Source of the DNA: JAVKBW01 sp040222995
Lineage (GTDB): Bacteria; Pseudomonadota; Alphaproteobacteria; UBA8366; Aestuariispiraceae
NCBI GenBank assembly: GCA_040222995.1
Contig: JAVKBW010000016.1
Coordinates: 494,074 to 558,073 of the forward strand
Direction of reading: 5' to 3'
DNA length: 64,000 nt
This document shows, piece after piece, positions 1 through 9,729 of this stretch (positions are counted from its first letter, which is position 1; each line of letters starts with the position of its first letter). The notes beneath the pieces were generated by a model. That model had not been told where the DNA came from. It saw only the letters and a list, made by a program, of their open reading frames with translations, and did not search any database. A program made the position numbers and the translations under genes.

Positions 1-8
1 GGATTCTG

Positions 9-833
9 TTGTCGCCGGCGCTGTCGGCGATCACGCTGCTGCTGTTTGTGCCGCTGCTGTTTATCGTGGTCTACAGTTTCTGGCTGCGGACGGCGACCGG
101 CGCCGATCAGGTCGGTTTTTACTTCGACAACTGGATCGAGGTGCTGACCGATCCATTCTATCGCGACATTCTGATTAATACGCTGAAAATCGCCGCCATT
201 ACCACCGTCGTCTGCATGGTGTTGGGGTATCCGGCGGCTTACTTCATCGCGCGCTCGAAAGGCAACAAGGCGATCCTGTTGCTTCTTCTGATGCTGCCGT
301 TCTGGATCAGCTACATCATCCGCACCATGAGCTGGATCAATATTTTGGGCGTCTCGGGCGCGTTGAATACGTTCCTGATCTGGATCGGCCTGATCTCCGA
401 GCCATTGCAGATGCTGTATAACGAAACCACCGTCATCCTCGGTCTCGCTCATTTTCTGTTGCCCTTCATGGTCCTGAACGTTTTCGTCAGCCTTGACGGT
501 ATCGACACGACGCTGGAAGACGCCGCGAATTCCCTGGGCGCCACCCGATGGGAGTCTTTTGTGCAGGTCACGTTGCCCCTGTCTCTGCCCGGTCTGGCGG
601 CCGGGGGACTGCTGTGCTTCGTGCTCGGCGCCGGCACCTATATCACGCCCCTTGTTCTGGGCGGCCCCCGTGATGCGATGTTCGCCAATCTCGTGTTCGA
701 GGCGATTATCACCCAGCTCAACTGGCCGCTGGGCTCGGCGTTGAGTCTGATGCTTCTGGTCGTGCTGGGCATTCTGGTCATGATCTACAACCGCTATCTC
801 GGTATGGCGCAATTGATGAAGGGACTGGGCTGA
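9..833 (+). CDS. ABC transporter permease, PotB-like, 5' end cut by window
   Basis: Inner-membrane permease of a spermidine/putrescine-type ABC importer (binding-protein-dependent transport family). About six hydrophobic segments are visible, and the EAA loop appears as EDAANSLGATRWESF near residue 170. The frame is already open at the window edge and the first usable codon is a TTG, so the true start probably lies upstream and the N-terminus is missing. The stop overlaps the next permease gene (TGATG), which indicates translational coupling. The following binding protein and ATPase complete the transporter. Substrate is unknown; polyamine or a related amine is inferred from family and from the aminotransferase downstream. 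Confidence 0.88.
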   Translation: MSPALSAITLLLFVPLLFIVVYSFWLRTATGADQVGFYFDNWIEVLTDPFYRDILINTLKIAAITTVVCMVLGYPAAYFIARSKGNKAILLLLLMLPFWISYIIRTMSWINILGVSGALNTFLIWIGLISEPLQMLYNETTVILGLAHFLLPFMVLNVFVSLDGIDTTLEDAANSLGATRWESFVQVTLPLSLPGLAAGGLLCFVLGAGTYITPLVLGGPRDAMFANLVFEAIITQLNWPLGSALSLMLLVVLGILVMIYNRYLGMAQLMKGLG

Positions 834-1618
834 TGGGTTGGTCCCTGATCCGCGGTTACGCGGTGCTGGTATATGTCTTCATGTTCCTGCCTGTTGCCGT
901 CGTGGTGCTGCTCAGCTTCAACGCCTCGCAGTTCGGCTCCTTTCCCATGACCGGGGTATCGTTCCGCTGGTTTGTCGAACTGGCCGAGAACGACGCCATC
1001 CTGCGCGCCTTTCGAACGTCTGTCGTCCTGGGACTATTGACGGCGGCGATATCGACAACGCTGGGCGTTCTGGCGAGCCTCGCCCTGGTGCGTTACCGGG
1101 TTCCGGGCGCGAACACCATCTCGACCCTGCTGATCGCACCGATTCTGGTCCCGGAAGTGGTTTTGGCTGTCGCGCTGCTGCTGTTTCTGAATTTTCTCGG
1201 CGTCAACAAGAGCTTCGGGCTGCTGCTGTTCGGCCACGTAATATTCACGCTGCCTTTCGTGGTGCTGGTCGTGCAGGCCCGGCTTGTGGCAATTCGGCGC
1301 GATGTTGAGGAAGCGGCGATGAGCCTGGGCGCTTCGCCGGTTCAGACGTTCTTCCAGATTACCCTGCCGCTGATGCTGCCCGCCGTCCTTGCCGGTGCGC
1401 TTTTCGCCTTCACGATCAGCTTTGACGATATCACCGGCACGTTGTTCTGGAAGCCGGGCGGGGTGGAGACGGTGCCGACACAGATTTTCGCCATGTTGCG
1501 CAATTCCATCAGCCCCGAAATCAACGCCCTCGGCACGGTGATGATCGTAATGACCGTGGGGCTGCCTCTACTGGGCGCGACGATCGCCCGACAACTTTCG
1601 AAGAAAAGCGGTGTGTAA
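833..1618 (+). CDS. ABC transporter permease, PotC-like
   Basis: Second permease of the spermidine/putrescine-type importer, 261 residues, about six membrane segments, with the EAA loop EEAAMSLGASPVQTF near residue 160. The ATG overlaps the stop of the upstream permease by one base. The paired PotB/PotC-like subunits form the heterodimeric channel. The binding-protein gene starts 36 bases downstream behind a good ribosome site. Family assignment is firm; the transported compound cannot be read from the sequence. Confidence 0.92.
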   Translation: MGWSLIRGYAVLVYVFMFLPVAVVVLLSFNASQFGSFPMTGVSFRWFVELAENDAILRAFRTSVVLGLLTAAISTTLGVLASLALVRYRVPGANTISTLLIAPILVPEVVLAVALLLFLNFLGVNKSFGLLLFGHVIFTLPFVVLVVQARLVAIRRDVEEAAMSLGASPVQTFFQITLPLMLPAVLAGALFAFTISFDDITGTLFWKPGGVETVPTQIFAMLRNSISPEINALGTVMIVMTVGLPLLGATIARQLSKKSGV

Positions 1619-1654
1619 AACCGCTTCGCCTTACTTAATGAAAAGGAGTAACCG

Positions 1655-2800
1655 ATGACGAAGTTTGATGATACGACACGCTATGAACGTTTGCGCGAAC
1701 GCTATCTGAACGGCGACCTGGATCGCCGCACCTTCCTGGGTCTGCTCGGTGCGGCCGGCGCAGCCTATGGCCTCGTCACGCCCTATCGGGCGATGGCGCA
1801 GGAAGTCTCCCAGGTCCGGTTCGACGGCTGGGGTGGCGTTGTGTCGGAAGCGCTGCGGGCCAACGCGTTCGATCCGTTCACCGCCAAGACAGGTATCGAG
1901 GTGGTCGACGGCACCTTCGGCGGGGGCGATGAATACCTCAGCCGCGTCAAGGCCAGCCAGAACGGCGAATACAATATCGCCCACCTGTCCGGCGTTTTCG
2001 ACTATGCACGCTATCACGGACTCGGTCTGACCACCAAGCTGAACGAAGACAACATCCCGAACCTGCAATACGTCATTCCCAAGTTGATCGATGTTTTCCG
2101 GGCCGTCACCGACGGCGCTCTCTCCTGCGTGCCATACGACTACGGCACGACGGGGCTCGCCTATAACCGCAAGTACATTTCGGATGACGAAATGCAGGAG
2201 AAGGGCGCGAGCATCCTGATCGACGAAGCTCACAAGGGTAAAATCGCCGGCTGGAGCGACTGGCGCACCCGCATGTGGTACGCCGCGCTGCAGACCGATC
2301 AGGACCCGAACGGTGTGACCGACGAGGACGCCTGCTGGGATGCTGTCCGTGCACACCGCGATCTGTCGCTCAAGTACTGGGGGTCCGGCGCGGAATTGAT
2401 GAGCCTGCTGGCCGAAGAGGAAATCTATGTGACCGAAGGCTGGTCCGGCCGCATCTACGCCCTGCAGGAGCAGGGACACGACATGGGTTACATGGATCCG
2501 CCGAACGGATTCGGCTGGCAGGAATGCATGTTCGTGATCAAGGGGTCGCCGCTCGGCGCCTGCGAAGAACTGCTGAACTTCATGCTGGCACCCGAAACCG
2601 CTATCGCCGTTGCCGAAGGCCAGAACTATCCGCCGGCCCTCGATCCGCAGAAGGTCGATCTCGGCGAAAAGATTCCAACGCTGCCGGCATTCGATCCTAC
2701 GGGAACGCTGGCCGGTCTGACCTTCGCCGATCCGGACTACTGGAACGGACATGAACAGGAATGGTCCAAGACCTTCGGCCGTGTTCAGAAAGGCTACTGA
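1655..2800 (+). CDS. Tat-exported solute-binding protein, PotD-like
   Basis: Periplasmic binding protein (381 residues) of the polyamine-type ABC importer. The start follows an AAGGAG site. The N-terminus carries a twin-arginine signal (DRRTFLGLLGAAGAAYG near residues 21-37) with likely cleavage after an AMA motif, so it is probably exported folded. The mature part has the bacterial binding-protein type-1 fold typical of PotD/PotF proteins. It sits between the permeases and the ATPase in one operon. The ligand could be a polyamine, an amino acid derivative or another amine; the adjacent aminotransferase favours a primary amine, which is inference. Confidence 0.9.
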   Translation: MTKFDDTTRYERLRERYLNGDLDRRTFLGLLGAAGAAYGLVTPYRAMAQEVSQVRFDGWGGVVSEALRANAFDPFTAKTGIEVVDGTFGGGDEYLSRVKASQNGEYNIAHLSGVFDYARYHGLGLTTKLNEDNIPNLQYVIPKLIDVFRAVTDGALSCVPYDYGTTGLAYNRKYISDDEMQEKGASILIDEAHKGKIAGWSDWRTRMWYAALQTDQDPNGVTDEDACWDAVRAHRDLSLKYWGSGAELMSLLAEEEIYVTEGWSGRIYALQEQGHDMGYMDPPNGFGWQECMFVIKGSPLGACEELLNFMLAPETAIAVAEGQNYPPALDPQKVDLGEKIPTLPAFDPTGTLAGLTFADPDYWNGHEQEWSKTFGRVQKGY

Positions 2801-2863
2801 TCCACGGAGCGGGGAGGCGCATCCGGCGTCTCCCTGTTCCATATTTCCGTTGGGATACCGCTC

Positions 2864-3943
2864 ATGAGTTCGGTTACGCTGAAAAATATCGTTAAACGGT
2901 TCGGCACATTTGTCGCCGTTCAGAAAACGAACCTCGAGATCGAGGAAGGGGCTTTCGTAACCCTTCTGGGGCCATCAGGGTGTGGCAAGACGACAAACCT
3001 GCGAATGATCGCCGGTCTTCTTGATCCGACCGAGGGTGAAATCATGATCGGGGGACGGCGTGTAAACGATGTACCAATCCACAAACGCAACCTTGGTATC
3101 GTCTTTCAAAACTACGCTTTGTTTCCGCACAAATCCGTGGCCGACAATGTCGCATTTGGGTTGAAGTACCGCGATGTTCCGAAGTCCGAAATTGCGTCGC
3201 GGGTTAAAAAGGCTCTCGAACTCGTTCAGCTTCCGCATGTCGGAGACCGCTATCCCAAGGCGCTTTCGGGTGGGCAGCAGCAGCGCATCGCGCTGGCCCG
3301 TTCCATCGTGATTGAACCAGATGTCCTTTTGCTGGACGAACCGTTGTCAGCTCTTGACGCCAATCTGCGTGAAGATATGCGGGTGGAGCTGAAGCGGATT
3401 CAGGATCAGATCGGCGTGACCACCGTTTTCGTGACGCATGATCAATCCGAGGCACTGGCGATGTCCGACAAGATCGTTGTCATGAGTGACGGACGGATCG
3501 AACAGGTCGGCACACCGGAAGAGGTCTACAACACACCTGCAACCGAGTTTGTCGCGAACTTCCTGGGCGCTTCCAACATACTGCAGGCGAAATGTTCGTC
3601 GGTCGGTGCAGATGGAACGCATATGGATGTAGATCTGGTTGGCGCTGTTACGATACCGGCTTCAAAGGCGAAGAAGCTGACCGGCGGAGACCGCGCCAAG
3701 CTGGTCTTGCGGGCCGAAAAACTTCTCGTTGCCGGTGAGAACGCTTCCCTGGACGGCATGATTACTGCGCCGGCTACCATAGAAACCGTAGATTACCAGG
3801 GTCAGACCGTGCGGTATTTTGTTCGTGTCGGCGACACGCAGCTTCAGGCGATCAACATGATCGACGACCGGCCTTTCAGCCAGGGGCAGACAGTTCAGGT
3901 CGCTTTTCAACCCAAGGACTGCGCCGCGCTAGCAGAGGCCTGA
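2864..3943 (+). CDS. ABC transporter ATP-binding protein, PotA-like
   Basis: ATPase of the importer, 359 residues. Walker A is GPSGCGKTT (near residue 33), the signature is LSGGQQQR, Walker B is VLLLDEP, followed by a D-loop and switch His (VTHDQSEA). The C-terminal ~120 residues form the TOBE regulatory domain typical of PotA/FbpC-type ATPases. The gene is followed one base later by the aminotransferase, so the two are probably translated together. Confidence 0.94.
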   Translation: MSSVTLKNIVKRFGTFVAVQKTNLEIEEGAFVTLLGPSGCGKTTNLRMIAGLLDPTEGEIMIGGRRVNDVPIHKRNLGIVFQNYALFPHKSVADNVAFGLKYRDVPKSEIASRVKKALELVQLPHVGDRYPKALSGGQQQRIALARSIVIEPDVLLLDEPLSALDANLREDMRVELKRIQDQIGVTTVFVTHDQSEALAMSDKIVVMSDGRIEQVGTPEEVYNTPATEFVANFLGASNILQAKCSSVGADGTHMDVDLVGAVTIPASKAKKLTGGDRAKLVLRAEKLLVAGENASLDGMITAPATIETVDYQGQTVRYFVRVGDTQLQAINMIDDRPFSQGQTVQVAFQPKDCAALAEA

Positions 3944-3944
3944 C

Positions 3945-5273
3945 ATGAGCCATCTGTTCTACCAGGGCCGCGGGCGCAAGCCCGTGCTCGATCAGGCGCG
4001 CGGTGTCTATATGTGGGACACAGATGGCAGGCGCTATCTCGACGGGTCGTCCGGCGCTATGGTCTGCAACATCGGCCATTCCAACGAAACCGTGCTGGCG
4101 ACCATGCGGGAGCAGATGGAACGCTCCACCTTCGGATACCGGCTACAGTTCGAAACCGAGGTCTCGGAAAAGCTCGCCGCCAAGACCGCCGAAAAGATGC
4201 CGGAGGGATTGAGCAAGGTTTTCTTCGTGTCGGGCGGCTCCGAAGCCGTGGAAAGTGCGATGAAACTCGCCCGCCAGTATGCGCTTGCAACCGGCGGAGA
4301 AAGCCGGTGGAAGGTTATTTCCCGAAACCCGTCCTATCATGGCTGCACCCTGGGGGCGCTTTCAGTAACCGGTTACAGCACATTGAGCCGGCCGTTTTTG
4401 CCGATGATGAGGGAGATGCCGAAAATTCCCGCACCGCGCGCCTATCTAGACGGTCTCGACCCGAACGACCCGGCAACCGGACACCATTACGCGGATATGC
4501 TGGCCGATACGATTGAGCGCGAGGGTCCGGAAACTGTTCTGGCTTTCATACTGGAACCTGTCGGCGGCGCATCGACCGGCGCTCTGGTCCCTCCGGTCGG
4601 GTACATGGAGCGCGTACGCGAGATCTGCGATGGATACAACGTCCTGCTTATCATGGATGAAGTCATGACCGGTGCGGGCCGTACGGGCGCGTTTCTCGGC
4701 AGCGACCACTGGGGTGTTCGGCCCGATATCGTGGTTCTTTCCAAAGGGTTTGCCGCGGGGTACGCGCCTCTGGGCGGCATGGTCGCGTCGGATGCGATCG
4801 TCGGTCCGGTGCTTGATGCCGGCGGATTCGCACACGGCTTCACCTATGCAGGCAATCCGCTCTGTTGCGCGGCGGGGCTGGCTGTGATGGAAGCGATCGA
4901 TGCGCAGGGGCTCGTCGCCAATGCCGCCGAGATGGGTAGAAAGCTGAAGGCGCGGCTTGAGGCGCTGAGCCAGCGCTTTGACATAATCGGCGATGTCCGC
5001 GGTAAAGGTTTGCTGCTAGCGTTTGAATTCATGGCGGACCCGGCGCTCAAAACCCCGTTGCCCCGGGAATGGAATGCGTTCGAACGGTTTGTGCAGATCG
5101 CCTACGATAAAGGGCTGATCGTTTATTCCCGACGAACCCGCGACGGAATCGAGGGCGATCATATCATGGTCTGCCCGCCATTGATTGTGAACGAAACGCA
5201 TCTCGACGAGATCATCGACACGCTGGATGCCGCCCTCGGTCAGTTTACGGCCGAATTGCCGGCTCTGCACTAG
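3945..5273 (+). CDS. class III PLP-dependent aminotransferase
   Basis: Omega-aminotransferase of fold type I, 442 residues, full length for the class III family. The PLP-binding Lys is K267 in VVLSKGFAAGYAPLGG, the PLP-pyridine Asp is D238 in IMDEV, and SGGSEAVE near residue 97 forms the phosphate-binding region. It starts immediately after the transporter ATPase gene. Context suggests it deaminates the imported amine to an aldehyde or keto acid in the cytosol. The acceptor is not deducible. It is distinct from the PLP enzyme in the microcompartment operon (26590-27867). Confidence 0.92.
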   Translation: MSHLFYQGRGRKPVLDQARGVYMWDTDGRRYLDGSSGAMVCNIGHSNETVLATMREQMERSTFGYRLQFETEVSEKLAAKTAEKMPEGLSKVFFVSGGSEAVESAMKLARQYALATGGESRWKVISRNPSYHGCTLGALSVTGYSTLSRPFLPMMREMPKIPAPRAYLDGLDPNDPATGHHYADMLADTIEREGPETVLAFILEPVGGASTGALVPPVGYMERVREICDGYNVLLIMDEVMTGAGRTGAFLGSDHWGVRPDIVVLSKGFAAGYAPLGGMVASDAIVGPVLDAGGFAHGFTYAGNPLCCAAGLAVMEAIDAQGLVANAAEMGRKLKARLEALSQRFDIIGDVRGKGLLLAFEFMADPALKTPLPREWNAFERFVQIAYDKGLIVYSRRTRDGIEGDHIMVCPPLIVNETHLDEIIDTLDAALGQFTAELPALH

Positions 5274-5304
5274 GTCGTGTATCGTAGGAAAAATCCGGCT
5301 TAAT

Positions 5305-5568
5305 CTAACGGAGTTGGCTGTCCTTGCTGCCGCGTCGATTGATACCGACCTCGACCCGGTGCGCGTCGCGGAAGGACTGGCAAGCAATGCAGGTTCTGAC
5401 TCCGGGCAGGGCCTTGCGGCGAGCTTCGGGAATTTCCTCGTCGCACTCCTCACAATACCGTGCGGCTTCGCCTGAGGGCATATTAGCCCGTGCGCGTTTC
5501 ACCGCGTCCGCGATTGTGTCGTCTATCTGATCCTGCACCGCACCGTCGCGGGTCCATCCGCCAGCCAT
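5305..5568 (-). CDS. DksA/TraR-family C4 zinc-finger protein
   Basis: Small protein of 87 residues ending in a C4 zinc finger: CEEC and CIAC separated by 18 residues, followed by a short basic tail. This is the TraR/YbiI-like short form of the DksA family, which binds RNA polymerase in its secondary channel. An open frame extends further upstream, but the ATG at 5568 (MAGGW...) matches the N-terminus of short TraR-like proteins and follows a GGAAACG site. It converges on the aminotransferase with about 31 bases between stops. Target genes are unknown. Confidence 0.85.
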   Translation of the reverse strand: MAGGWTRDGAVQDQIDDTIADAVKRARANMPSGEAARYCEECDEEIPEARRKALPGVRTCIACQSFRDAHRVEVGINRRGSKDSQLR

Positions 5569-5781
5569 GATCGTTTCCGGAATTTGTGTACGTGTAGGAT
5601 AAATATTAGGAATCAAACGGGTCCAGATCAAGGATGGCTGTATTTTTCCGAAGCGGGTCGAGCCCGAGGGATACGGGCAAGGCGTATTTGACCGACAGGC
5701 AGTGTCAGAGCAAATCACGTTGAGGCCGACAGGTGCGGCCAGTAGGCTCTGTGAATGAGAAATACCTTTCGTTAATTCAAT

Positions 5782-6408
5782 AGTTCGCCTGAGGTTATTC
5801 GCCTCGCGGTGATGGTGTACATCCGCAATCCGCTTTCGCTAAGGCAGGTAGAAGATATACTGCTCGAAGGCGGTATTAATATTTCCCATGAGATTGCTAG
5901 GTACTGGTGGAATAGGTTCGGCCCAATGTTCGCAGGGGAAATCCGCCAGAAGCGAAACCGGCAACGGGATTTCTCTTTATGGCGATGGCATTTGGACGAG
6001 GTGTTTGTCCAGATCAACGGTGAAACGCATTACCTCTGGCGCGCCGTGGATCACGAAGGAGAAGTGCTCGAGGTGTTTGCCACAAAGCAAAGCGACAAGA
6101 TCGCAAGGCCGCATTGAAGTTCCTGAAGTTGACCATGAAGCCCTATGGCGGGCCGCTCGAGATAGTTACGGACCGGCTCCGATCATACCGAGCGGCACTG
6201 AGAATCCTCGGTAACGTCGAACATCAGATTTGCGGTAAATGGCTCAACAATAGTGCAGAAAACTCCCATCAACCTTTTCGCCGGAGAGAAGGTGCGATTG
6301 GAGAAGTTCAAAGACATCAAAACGCTACAGAAGTTCTCATCCGTCAACGCCACTGTCTACAATCTTTTCTATCTCGAACGCGATCTCATCAACCGTCAAA
6401 CACTCTAA
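5782..6408 (+). pseudogene. IS6-family transposase relic (frameshifted)
   Basis: Decayed IS6-family DDE transposase. The reading begins as SPEVIRLAVMVYIRNPLSLRQ in one frame, continues through the DDE start (HLDEVFVQINGETHYLWRAVD), then shifts near 6115 to KPYGGPLEIVTDRLRSYRA and ...ENSHQPFRRREG, and shifts again near 6290 to the C-terminal LEKFKDIKTLQKFSSVNAT. At least two frameshifts disable it. Length and order match a complete IS6 transposase, so this was a whole element that decayed in place. Terminal repeats were not identified. Confidence 0.85.
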
Positions 6409-6628
6409 CAGCATCGTGCGGCGGCATTGGTCGATTGGCGGTCATTGGCTTCCTAGATTGCCGCTTCCCAGCGTCGCGCTAGCCCAAGGCTTTTTGTCTG
6501 ACAAAGCCGGGAAGTATATTAACGGAGCAGGGAACTGATTTGTAAGCGTCCATTAATCGCACACTTCCTGCGGCTTTGAGGTTTCTGTTCTTGTCGGCTC
6601 TTGGATTAAAGGATCAGAGGAGAACGGG

Positions 6629-6820
6629 ATGATCGAACAACCTGCACCAAGGACGCGATATGATGAAAACTTTTGGCGAGCACATCATGAATCCTGGAAG
6701 CGGAGCGACCACAATCAGCGAGGATACTGCGCGGTTCAGGGGATATCGCTCAAGGCTTTCGGGAACTGGCGGGCTGAGTTCAAGGCCGAGCTTCAGCTTC
6801 AGATACGAGCAGCCGGATAG
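6629..6820 (+). pseudogene. IS66-family TnpA-like accessory protein, truncated
   Basis: 63-residue frame beginning MIEQPAPRTRYDENFWRAHH and containing NQRGYCAVQGISLKAFGNW, the helix-turn-helix type sequence of IS66 accessory (TnpA/InsA-like) proteins. It lacks the C-terminal half and no TnpB gene follows. The downstream transposase tail at 7021-7161 appears to be the other end of the same dead IS66 element, implying an internal deletion. Confidence 0.7.
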
Positions 6821-7020
6821 ACGGGGCAGGTTAAGTCACACCCTTTGTCACAGTCCGTAGGTCGCACCCTGAGTGGCACCTTTAGTCAAATGACTTACTC
6901 CAATTCGGATTCTCCGGTAGATTCGTTCTTTTGACTGGCGTGTCCTGGACACGGTTGACGCTTCAGCGGAGCGTAGTGCGCTCACGTACTTCCCGAGCCG
7001 GGTAACCAGATGTCAGCGTT

Positions 7021-7161
7021 TACAAGGTGGAACGACACGAGGTGTCGACGACAGAAACCGCGAAGTTCAACGAGGTCGAGCCCTATGCCTATTTCAAGGC
7101 TATCCTCAAACGGATGACAGACGGCCATCCAAACAACGAGATCGACGACTGCTTTCCCTGA
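7021..7161 (+). pseudogene. IS66-family transposase C-terminal remnant
   Basis: Only the last ~33 codons are recognisable: FNEVEPYAYFKAILKRMTDG, then HPNNEIDDCFP and a stop. This matches the conserved C-terminal end of IS66 TnpC transposases (pattern VEPxAYL...H....IDxLLPW) with the terminal LLPW degenerated. The rest of the transposase is missing. Together with 6629-6820 it marks a deleted IS66 copy. Confidence 0.65.
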
Positions 7162-7384
7162 AATCGGAAACAGACATACACATACATATAGCCCCTGTGC
7201 AAGGAGTGGATACTTCCGAAATAATCTTGCTTTCTCGGTGGGCTGCCCATCACAATTGTATTAGCGATAATAATCGGATGGCGCTTTTTTCAGGAACAGA
7301 TCATTCAATCAATCTGGCGCATGGACCCACCATCACCCAGTAAATACTGAAGAACCTAAACTTTAAGAAGGGACTCGGAAGACT
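7162..7384. other. intergenic region before response regulator
   Basis: Noncoding stretch between the IS66 remnant and the response-regulator gene. It presumably holds the regulator's promoter; no clear -35/-10 pair or operator could be picked with confidence. Confidence 0.4.
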
Positions 7385-8056
7385 GTGACAAAAGTTCTTG
7401 TGGCCGATGATCACACCCTGTTTCGCAAAGGTTTGGCGCTTGTGCTTCAGAATATTTTCGATGATCTCGAAGTTCTGGAAGCATTCGATGCGCATGAGGC
7501 TTTGGCATTGATTGACAATCACCCGGATTTTGATCTTGTCCTGTTGGACCTTTCAATGCCGGGAATGGAGGACCTTCAAGGACTGTCAACGATCACCAGT
7601 AGTCCCGGGGGAGCCCCTGTAGCCATCCTTTCAGCTCATCAGGATGCAAAATCGATCAGATCGACCATCGAACTGGGTGCGCGCGGTTATCTTTTGAAAT
7701 CATTTTCTGAAGACAGTCTTCGGCACGCACTGGCGTTGATTATGGCAGGTGAAATATTCGTGCCATCCAGCATCCTGGCAGCCGGATTTGATGACGTGCG
7801 AGACCCGGTTTTTACCAGTGATAGCAGTAAGAGCAAAAACCCATTGCACAACCTCACACGCCGACAACGAGACGTCTTGAACCATATTATGGAAGGTAAA
7901 TCCAATAAACTTATTGCCCGCGAACTCGGTCTGTATGAAAGCACGGTTAAAGCGCATATTCAGGTGATACTTGAAAAACTACAGGCGGATAACAGGACAC
8001 ATGCAGCCATGATTGCGGCGCAATGGTTGGAAAATACAGAAATGCAGGAAAATTGA
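7385..8056 (+). CDS. LuxR-family (NarL/FixJ type) response regulator
   Basis: 223 residues: an N-terminal receiver domain with acidic pair VADDH and phospho-acceptor D55 (LVLLDLSMPG), a short linker, and a C-terminal LuxR-type helix-turn-helix (LTRRQRDVLNHIMEGKSNK ... STVKAHIQVILEKL, about residues 155-205). The start is a GTG after a GGAAG site. It faces the hybrid histidine kinase at 8095-9729 with only 38 bases between the stops, so the two are probable partners. The likely targets are the permease and Liv-type genes that follow; that is inference from position. Confidence 0.92.
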   Translation: MTKVLVADDHTLFRKGLALVLQNIFDDLEVLEAFDAHEALALIDNHPDFDLVLLDLSMPGMEDLQGLSTITSSPGGAPVAILSAHQDAKSIRSTIELGARGYLLKSFSEDSLRHALALIMAGEIFVPSSILAAGFDDVRDPVFTSDSSKSKNPLHNLTRRQRDVLNHIMEGKSNKLIARELGLYESTVKAHIQVILEKLQADNRTHAAMIAAQWLENTEMQEN

Positions 8057-8094
8057 GAATTATCCTGATCGTTATGTCGTTATTTTCTGGTCTC

Positions 8095-9729
8095 TCATTC
8101 GGTAGAGCTGTTGGCTTTCTCCAGTGTTTCTTGAAGTTTTCTCTTTAGAGTGTCTGCGGAAACAGGTTTGTGGACGAGTACATAGCCGCTCGCCGTCGCT
8201 TCCGCGATTCTTCCGGGTTCGGTATCGCCCGTTAAAATGATGGCGGGGATATCCTTTTTCACCACGTCAGCGACATCCCTGATCGCAGATGCGCCGGTGC
8301 AATTGTTTCGCAATCTGTAATCCGCCACGATGATATCGGGCACGAAATTTTTCTGGCGAATTTTTGTAATCGCTTCATCGGCCGACAAGGAAATTATGGA
8401 GCTTGCATCCCACTGATCCATAATAACCTTCAACGCTTTTAGTTGAACCTTGTCATCGTCGATACATAGTATTTTCTTACCCGAAAGATCAAAGTTTTTG
8501 CCTGGGCCTTCCGCAACACTAACGGTAGATGGAGGGCACGTCGCCAGCGGGGCTGTTATAGAAAAGACAGACCCCTTGCCTGGTACAGACCGCACTTCGA
8601 TAGGGTGGTCGAGCAGCTTTGCTTTGCGTTTTGCGATGGCTAAACCCAGGCCTAGCCCTCTATCTCTATCTCTTTCCGGGTTATTCAATTGCCGAAAATC
8701 TTCAAAGATTACATCCAGATTGGGGGAGGAAATTCCAATCCCTGTGTCCCATACCTCAATGCGCAAATGAGCCTTTAGTCGCCGAATGCCGATAAGGATG
8801 CGCCCTTCGGTCGTGTAACGAAGTGCGTTTGAAACAAAGTTTCTGAGTATACGAAGCAGCAGCATCGGATCCGACCGGACGAACAGGCTGGAGGGCAGTG
8901 CCCGCAGTTCAAGCTTTTTTTCCAATGCTAGTGCTTCAAACTCAACTTCCAGATGCTCCAGAATATCGGCGACAGGAAAGTCGCTTATTTCGGGTTCCAT
9001 GACACCTGCATCCAGCCGCGATACATCCAGCAAGGCACCGAGAAGCTTTTCTGTTGCATCCAGGGAATCACGAATGGCGGAAATTATATGCTGCTGTTGT
9101 TCGGGGGATTTTGAGCCGGCGAGTGCAGAGACGAACATGTTTGCAGCCTGAATCGGTTGTCGCAGATCATGACTTGCGGCTGCCAGAAACTGCGATTTGG
9201 CAGCGTTGGCTTGTTCAGCTTCCTGTTGAGCCCCACGTAACGCATGTTCAGCCTGTTTGCGTTCCGTCGTGTCACGAACGCTTGTGCGGTAGCCGATGCA
9301 TTCCCTTTTATCGTCATAGATCGTCTGCCAGGAAACAGCCCCCCAGATTTCTTTTCCGCTCTTGCTTGAAATCCGGAATTCGACGTCATTGCCGGATTCT
9401 CCGTTTCCAGCCTTTGCAAGGCATTCGGCAATCAGGTACCGATCATCGGGATGAACAATCGGAAGCGGGTAGTCCGGCATCGCCATACATTCGTCACATG
9501 TATAACCGGTGATGCGTTCGACTGCCGGGTTAATCCAGTGAGGGTGCCCGTCTAGACCCATCCAGGTTTCCCAGTCATAGGTGAAATTTGCGATAGCATT
9601 GAACAACGCATCCTGGGTGCCGCCGCCAGTAGAAGCGTGGCGTAAGCTGATTCCACCGTTATCCAGGGTCTGTTCAGACCCGGTATCTGTCTCTGTCTTG
9701 TTGCCCATAGCCACGTGTCCCAATGACAT
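8095..9729 (-). CDS. PAS-containing hybrid histidine kinase with C-terminal receiver
   Basis: 544 residues with no transmembrane segment, so probably a cytosolic sensor. A PAS domain covers about residues 45-160 (ending in the PAC-like GYRTSVRDTTERKQ), then a short coiled coil, a HisKA domain with H187 (ASHDLRQPIQ), a HATPase domain (N-box FVSNALRYT, G-boxes DTGIGIS and GLGLGLAI), and a receiver domain with D470 (VADYRL). The layout resembles the NahK/ErcS-type kinases that pair with LuxR-type regulators. ATG at 9729 is used; ATG seven codons later is also possible. The signal is unknown. Confidence 0.9.
   Translation of the reverse strand: MSLGHVAMGNKTETDTGSEQTLDNGGISLRHASTGGGTQDALFNAIANFTYDWETWMGLDGHPHWINPAVERITGYTCDECMAMPDYPLPIVHPDDRYLIAECLAKAGNGESGNDVEFRISSKSGKEIWGAVSWQTIYDDKRECIGYRTSVRDTTERKQAEHALRGAQQEAEQANAAKSQFLAAASHDLRQPIQAANMFVSALAGSKSPEQQQHIISAIRDSLDATEKLLGALLDVSRLDAGVMEPEISDFPVADILEHLEVEFEALALEKKLELRALPSSLFVRSDPMLLLRILRNFVSNALRYTTEGRILIGIRRLKAHLRIEVWDTGIGISSPNLDVIFEDFRQLNNPERDRDRGLGLGLAIAKRKAKLLDHPIEVRSVPGKGSVFSITAPLATCPPSTVSVAEGPGKNFDLSGKKILCIDDDKVQLKALKVIMDQWDASSIISLSADEAITKIRQKNFVPDIIVADYRLRNNCTGASAIRDVADVVKKDIPAIILTGDTEPGRIAEATASGYVLVHKPVSADTLKRKLQETLEKANSSTE

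Noticed and set aside
1631..2842. 403-codon open frame on the minus strand
   Set aside because: It is antisense to a clear Tat-type binding-protein gene and has no protein-family features; a high-GC shadow.
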